Notes under the pieces: model-generated
The model's input: only the letters and a program-made list of their open reading frames with translations
Told to the model about the DNA's origin: nothing
Database searches by the model: none
Shown here: positions 60,382-64,000 of the stretch, piece after piece
Numbering within the stretch: the stretch's first letter is position 1
Layout: each line of letters starts with the position of its first letter
DNA from: Aureibaculum algae
GTDB lineage: Bacteria; Bacteroidota; Bacteroidia; Flavobacteriales; Flavobacteriaceae
Assembly (NCBI RefSeq): GCF_006065315.1
Contig: NZ_CP040749.1
Span: 3,300,501-3,364,500 of the forward strand
Reading direction: 5' to 3'
Length of the DNA: 64,000 nt
Made by a program: the position numbers and the translations under genes

Positions 60382-61396
60382 CGACAAATCAGGTATAACG
60401 GAATATATGGCATCTTCTAAGAGATATGATGCCATGAAATATAATAGATGCGGAAAAAGCGGATTACTTTTACCTGCTATTTCATTGGGTTTGTGGCATA
60501 ATTTTGGTGAAGTAGACAATATGTTTAATGCTAGAAAAATTTTACGTACTGCTTTTGACTTAGGCATTACTCATTTCGATTTAGCCAATAATTATGGCCC
60601 TCCATTTGGTTCTGCTGAAGAAACATTTGGACTCCTTTTTAAAAAAGATTTTAAACAATATAGAGACGAATTAATAATCAGTACAAAAGCAGGTTATGAT
60701 ATGTGGCCGGGCCCATATGGCAATTTAGGATCACGCAAATACTTAATAGCTAGTATTGACCAAAGTTTAAAAAGGTTGGGCTTAGATTATGTCGATATTT
60801 TTTACCACCACAGACCAGATCCAGATACTCCTCTTGAAGAAACTATGGTTGCCCTATCGGATATTGTGAGACAAGGAAAAGCATTGTATGTGGGTATTTC
60901 AAATTATGAACCAAAAGAAACGGCAGAAGCGGCAAAAATTCTAAAAGAATTAAAAGTTCCTTTTGTATTGCATCAAGCTCGGTATTCTTTATTTGACCGT
61001 TGGGTAGAAGATGGTTTATTAAAAACGTTGGAAGATAATGGCGTGGGTTGCATTGCATTTTCACCCTTAGCTCAAGGAATGCTAACTGATAAATATTTAA
61101 AAGGTATTCCTAAAGATTCACGAGCCGGGAAGAACTTTACCTATTTAAATGAAGAGCAGGTTCAAGACAATATGAATAAAATTCAAGAATTGAATGAAAT
61201 AGCCAAAAACCGTGGGCAAAAACTTTCACAAATGGCAATCGGTTGGTTATTAGCTCAACAAAGTATAACTTCTGTTTTGGTGGGTGCTAGTTCATCTGAT
61301 CAATTGAAGGAAAATGTAAAAGCACTAGAAAACTTGACATTTTCAAAGAAAGAATTAGAACTTATTGAAGATGTTTTGAAATTTTCTGCAACTTAA
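60371..61396 (+). CDS. Aldo/keto reductase (YghZ-like)
   Basis: A 341-residue NADPH-dependent oxidoreductase with a TIM barrel. Catalytic Asp and Tyr lie in THFDLANNYGPPFGSAE, Lys in LIISTKAGYDMW, and His in IFYHHRPDPDTPLEET; GYGxxx-like NADPH contacts appear in VLVGASSSDQLKEN. The family acts on aldehydes such as methylglyoxal or glyceraldehyde-3-phosphate. The ATG at 60371 overlaps the previous gene, but a start at 60407 (MASSKRYD) would also suit. Confidence 0.88.
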   Translation: MQINDKSGITEYMASSKRYDAMKYNRCGKSGLLLPAISLGLWHNFGEVDNMFNARKILRTAFDLGITHFDLANNYGPPFGSAEETFGLLFKKDFKQYRDELIISTKAGYDMWPGPYGNLGSRKYLIASIDQSLKRLGLDYVDIFYHHRPDPDTPLEETMVALSDIVRQGKALYVGISNYEPKETAEAAKILKELKVPFVLHQARYSLFDRWVEDGLLKTLEDNGVGCIAFSPLAQGMLTDKYLKGIPKDSRAGKNFTYLNEEQVQDNMNKIQELNEIAKNRGQKLSQMAIGWLLAQQSITSVLVGASSSDQLKENVKALENLTFSKKELELIEDVLKFSAT

Positions 61397-61443
61397 TACT
61401 ACACCCATAATAATTTAATCAATTTTAAAATAGCGTTTGGGCA

Positions 61444-61465
61444 CCCCTCCTAAAAAAAGGAGGGG
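61444..61465. terminator. Bidirectional GC-rich terminator between the reductase and rlmH genes
   Basis: CCCCTCCT (61444-61451) and AGGAGGGG (61458-61465) form an 8-bp perfect stem around six A residues. It lies between the convergent ends of the aldo/keto reductase and rlmH genes. Its CACCCCT start resembles the dispersed element seen at 15561, so it may be the same family. Confidence 0.7.
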
Positions 61466-61500
61466 AATTAAGTTTTACAATAATTTAGATACTTAATAGT

Positions 61501-61974
61501 TTATTCATGATGATAAGGTTCATTCTTTAATATGGTAAACGCTCTATACAATTGTTCTACTACAAATAATCGAATCATTTGATGCGAAAAGGTCATTTTT
61601 GACAAGGCTATTTTTCCTTGTGCTTTTTGATAGACTGCATCTGAAAATCCGTAAGGCCCACCAATGACCAATACCAATTGTTTGATACCAGAATTCATTT
61701 TCTTTTGTAAAAATTTTGAGAACTGTATCGATCTAAACTCCTGTCCTTTTTCATCTAATAAAACCAATACATCCGTTGGAGATAACTGTTGTAAAATTAG
61801 CTCTCCTTCCTTTTCTTTTTGTTGATTTTCCGTTAAATTTTTCGCCTTTTTAATATCAGGAATAATTTCTAAATCAAAATTAATATAATGCTTTAATCGC
61901 TTTTGATACATCGTAATTAAGGCTATTAAATTTTTATCATCCGTTTTACCTATGGCGAGTAATTTTATTTTCAT
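61501..61974 (-). CDS. rlmH: 23S rRNA (pseudouridine1915-N3)-methyltransferase RlmH
   Basis: SPOUT methyltransferase that modifies pseudouridine 1915 in helix 69 of 23S rRNA. The 157 residues begin MKIKLLAIGKTDDKNL, with the SAM-binding knot in LVLVIGGPYGFSDAVYQ and the characteristic C-terminus LFVVEQLYRAFTILKNEPYHHE. Length is exact for the family. Monocistronic, converging with the aldo/keto reductase. Confidence 0.96.
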   Translation of the reverse strand: MKIKLLAIGKTDDKNLIALITMYQKRLKHYINFDLEIIPDIKKAKNLTENQQKEKEGELILQQLSPTDVLVLLDEKGQEFRSIQFSKFLQKKMNSGIKQLVLVIGGPYGFSDAVYQKAQGKIALSKMTFSHQMIRLFVVEQLYRAFTILKNEPYHHE

Positions 61975-62127
61975 TTTATCAATCTTAATTTAGGAGGTTC
62001 AAAAAAACAACATTTTAATAATTTATCGAAGAAAAATTGAAGTGTGAATCAATTTTTCATCAAAATACCTTTCCGAACTTTAATTAGGTAAATATAATCG
62101 TTATTTTTACCTCACAAAAATTTGAAT

Positions 62128-62985
62128 ATGATAACCGAACAACAATTTAATACAGAATTAGACCTTATTATAAAAAATGCCATTAGAGAAGATGTTGGCG
62201 ATGGCGACCATAGCTCATTAGCTTGTATTCCATTCAGTGCTAAAGGAAAGGCAAAATTACTAGTAAAAGATGAAGGTGTTATTGCTGGTGTCGAATTTGC
62301 TAAAATGGTTTTTAACCATGTAGATTCAAATTTAAAAGTAGAAACGTTAATTGAAGATGGCAGTCATGTAAAGTATGGTGATATCGTATTTTATGTAGAA
62401 GGCAGTTCGCAATCCATATTAAAAGCGGAACGCTTAGTTCTAAATGCAATGCAACGTATGAGTGCTATTGCAACAAAAACAAAATCATTTGCAGATTTAT
62501 TGGAAGGTACAAAAACTAAGATTTTAGATACTAGAAAAACGACACCAGGTATTAGAGCTCTTGAAAAATGGGCTGTTAAAATAGGTGGTGGTGAAAATCA
62601 TAGATTTGCCTTATATGATATGATTATGCTTAAAGACAATCATATTGATTTTGCTGGTGGAATTACCAAAGCTATCAATAAAACCATACAGTATTTAAAT
62701 GATACTAACCGTGACTTAAAAATCATTGTAGAAGCTAGAAATCTCCAAGAAATTGAAGAGATACTACAATCCGATGCTGTGTATCGTATTTTAATTGATA
62801 ATTTTAATTACGATGATACACGTAAAGCAGTTGCCTTAATTGGCGATAAATGCTTAACCGAATCTTCTGGTGGTATTAATGAAAACACCTTACGTAATTA
62901 TGCAGACTGCGGCGTAGATTATATTTCTTCTGGTGCACTTACCCACTCCGTTTATAATATGGATTTAAGCTTGAAGGCTATATAA
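62128..62985 (+). CDS. nadC: Nicotinate-nucleotide pyrophosphorylase (carboxylating)
   Basis: Forms nicotinate mononucleotide from quinolinate and PRPP in de novo NAD synthesis. The 285-residue protein has AIREDVGDGDHSSLACIP at the N-terminus, RLVLNAMQRMSAIATKTK, the DTRKTTPGIRALEKWAVKIGGGENHRF signature, MLKDNHI, and ESSGGINENTLRNYA near the C-terminus. The ATG at 62128 is preferred to a TTG at 62122. nadA and nadB are not visible. Confidence 0.95.
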   Translation: MITEQQFNTELDLIIKNAIREDVGDGDHSSLACIPFSAKGKAKLLVKDEGVIAGVEFAKMVFNHVDSNLKVETLIEDGSHVKYGDIVFYVEGSSQSILKAERLVLNAMQRMSAIATKTKSFADLLEGTKTKILDTRKTTPGIRALEKWAVKIGGGENHRFALYDMIMLKDNHIDFAGGITKAINKTIQYLNDTNRDLKIIVEARNLQEIEEILQSDAVYRILIDNFNYDDTRKAVALIGDKCLTESSGGINENTLRNYADCGVDYISSGALTHSVYNMDLSLKAI

Positions 62986-63095
62986 ATTAATGGCAATCAG
63001 ATTTATTAAATCCTCTTTACAAAGTCATTGAGGTAGTTTACTCAACCAAAAGGCACATTCACGAAACCTCAATTAATCACTACATTTTTAGCACT

Positions 63096-63103
63096 TAAAT
63101 TTG
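63096..63103 (+). promoter_or_regulatory. -7 box TAAATTTG for the DUF4139 gene
   Basis: Perfect TAnnTTTG, 14 bases before the ATG at 63118. No TTG at the expected -33 position; an ATTGAGGT/ACCTCAAT inverted repeat (63027-63034 with 63066-63073) lies upstream. Confidence 0.4.
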
Positions 63104-63117
63104 TAAAAAAAAGCACT

Positions 63118-64000
63118 ATGAGACATATTTTTATCACACTATTTATGCTAGCGAGTTTAACTACCTTTTCGCAAACGCTAGTTAGTTCAAAAATTAATAC
63201 AGTAAAAGTATTTAAGAAAAATGCTGAAATTCAAAGAGAAACCTCAGCCAATTTACATTCAGGAAATCAAGAAATTGTTTTAACCAATATTTCTCCCTAC
63301 ATAAACCCGAATAGCTTACAAGTTCAATTAACTAATGGAAATGATGTAACCTTACTCTCAGCCAAATACCAACGAAATTATTTGATTGAGAAAAAAGATA
63401 ATCCAGAAATTGAACAACTTAAAATAACGCTAGAAACGAAAAGAGATGAACTTTTATGGATTAACGACCAAAGAGCCATTTATAAGGGAATGGAAGAAAT
63501 TTTGGGTGCCAATAAAGATTTAGGTGGAGGCAATGCATCGTTTACACCAACGCAAGTAATAAACCTTGTGAATTCATATAAAGAGAAACAATTAGAAATA
63601 AAAAAAGAATTAATTAAATTAACGAAACAAGAGTTAGTTATAAACAAAGAATATACACAAACACAAAACCAGTTAAATGAACTAAATAGTGCAAGTAGCA
63701 GCAGCCCTACTGGTAATATTGTACTACAACTTACTTCTAAAAAAGCGACCAACACAAAAATAAAATTTACTTATATCGTAAGTAATGCAGGTTGGACTCC
63801 CTTATACGATTTACGTTCAAACGGAATTGAAAACAATGTCCAATTAAAATACAAAGCCAATGTATTTCAAAGCACAAACATTGACTGGAAAGATGCTGAT
63901 CTTACCATATCTACTGGAAACCCAGTACAAAACAACGATAGACCAATATTAAGTCCCTTGTACGCAAGTGTTTATGTACCTGCACCACCAATCATGTATG
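63118..64000 (+). CDS. DUF4139 / mucoidy-inhibitor-like secreted protein, C-terminus cut by window edge
   Basis: The open frame starts with ATG at 63118 and is still open at the window end (294 codons). Signal peptide 1-19 (MRHIFITLFMLASLTTFSQ), an N-terminal DUF4140-like region (SKINTVKVFKKNAEIQRETS), a coiled-coil stretch around 98-195 (EIEQLKITLETKRDELLW; KELIKLTKQELVINKEY), then the DUF4139 start (KIKFTYIVSNAGWTPLYDLRS; VFQSTNIDWKDADLTISTGNP). The family is often called MuiA-like. Function unknown; probably an outer-membrane or periplasmic protein. Confidence 0.85.
   Translation, partial: MRHIFITLFMLASLTTFSQTLVSSKINTVKVFKKNAEIQRETSANLHSGNQEIVLTNISPYINPNSLQVQLTNGNDVTLLSAKYQRNYLIEKKDNPEIEQLKITLETKRDELLWINDQRAIYKGMEEILGANKDLGGGNASFTPTQVINLVNSYKEKQLEIKKELIKLTKQELVINKEYTQTQNQLNELNSASSSSPTGNIVLQLTSKKATNTKIKFTYIVSNAGWTPLYDLRSNGIENNVQLKYKANVFQSTNIDWKDADLTISTGNPVQNNDRPILSPLYASVYVPAPPIMY

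Noticed and set aside
1..64000. CRISPR arrays, rRNA, insertion sequences or prophage
   Set aside because: No regularly spaced direct repeats, no rRNA-like conserved stretches and no transposase, integrase or phage structural genes were seen.

Overview
The window is a low-GC chromosomal segment from a member of the Bacteroidota, almost certainly a marine-type Flavobacteriaceae. The gene content supports this: a short fold-type III arginine decarboxylase, BshA (bacillithiol), a scattered menaquinone gene set, TonB-dependent receptors with carboxypeptidase-like N-terminal domains, a DUF4249 lipoprotein and an acyl-CoA reductase next to a dicluster ferredoxin. Promoters fit the Bacteroidota form (TTG at -33, TAnnTTTG at -7), and Shine-Dalgarno sequences are largely absent. 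I see no phage, insertion sequence, CRISPR array or rRNA. One tRNA is present, tRNA-Arg(CCT).

Layout. 1-2.4 kb: polyamine synthesis (speB cut by the window edge, speA) read leftward from a long structured leader. 2.5-12 kb: rhomboid protease, lipid A-type acyltransferase, class V aminotransferase, glmM, EamA and LptF/G-type membrane proteins, tgt and ychF. 12-19 kb: rhodanese, ferredoxin, acyl-CoA reductase, folE, hisS, small membrane proteins and a cobalamin adenosyltransferase. 19.4-23.8 kb: DUF2795, a small membrane protein, secA and a zinc-ribbon protein. 24.1-30.6 kb: a four-gene surface operon (secreted protein, TonB-dependent receptor, DUF4249 lipoprotein, MG2-like protein). 30.6-38.5 kb: menE, CPBP protease, menC, tRNA-Arg, UPF0173 hydrolase, a copper-receptor-like TonB protein with a Cys/His-rich partner, and menA. 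38.6-46.8 kb: a SPOR-like protein, a membrane/soluble Fe-S pair resembling HdrC/HdrB, MlaD, a peptidoglycan amidase and divergent LptD. 46.9-51.6 kb: an AraC-headed redox gene run. 51.7-64 kb: HAD phosphatase, bshA, Nudix, PlsC, divergent dps/oxyR, manA, a Bcp-type peroxiredoxin, adenosine deaminase, aldo/keto reductase, rlmH, nadC and a DUF4139 protein cut by the right edge.

How the genes work together. Three themes recur: envelope building (acyltransferases, LptF/G, LptD, MlaD, amidase, SPOR proteins), respiratory quinone and Fe-S electron transfer (menE/C/A, Hdr-like pair, ferredoxin) and oxidative or thiol stress defence (oxyR-dps, Bcp, bshA, the AraC-linked module).

The two most interesting points are the speA leader (about 2191-2427) and the AraC-headed cluster. 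The leader has five consecutive hairpins, and the loop of the first is complementary to a downstream segment, as in a pseudoknotted riboswitch. The AraC cluster joins an MsrQ-like haem membrane protein to a SIP-type flavin reductase and an NmrA-type quinone reductase, with no MsrP in the window. All functional calls are by motif recognition from the sequence alone. No database search was run.
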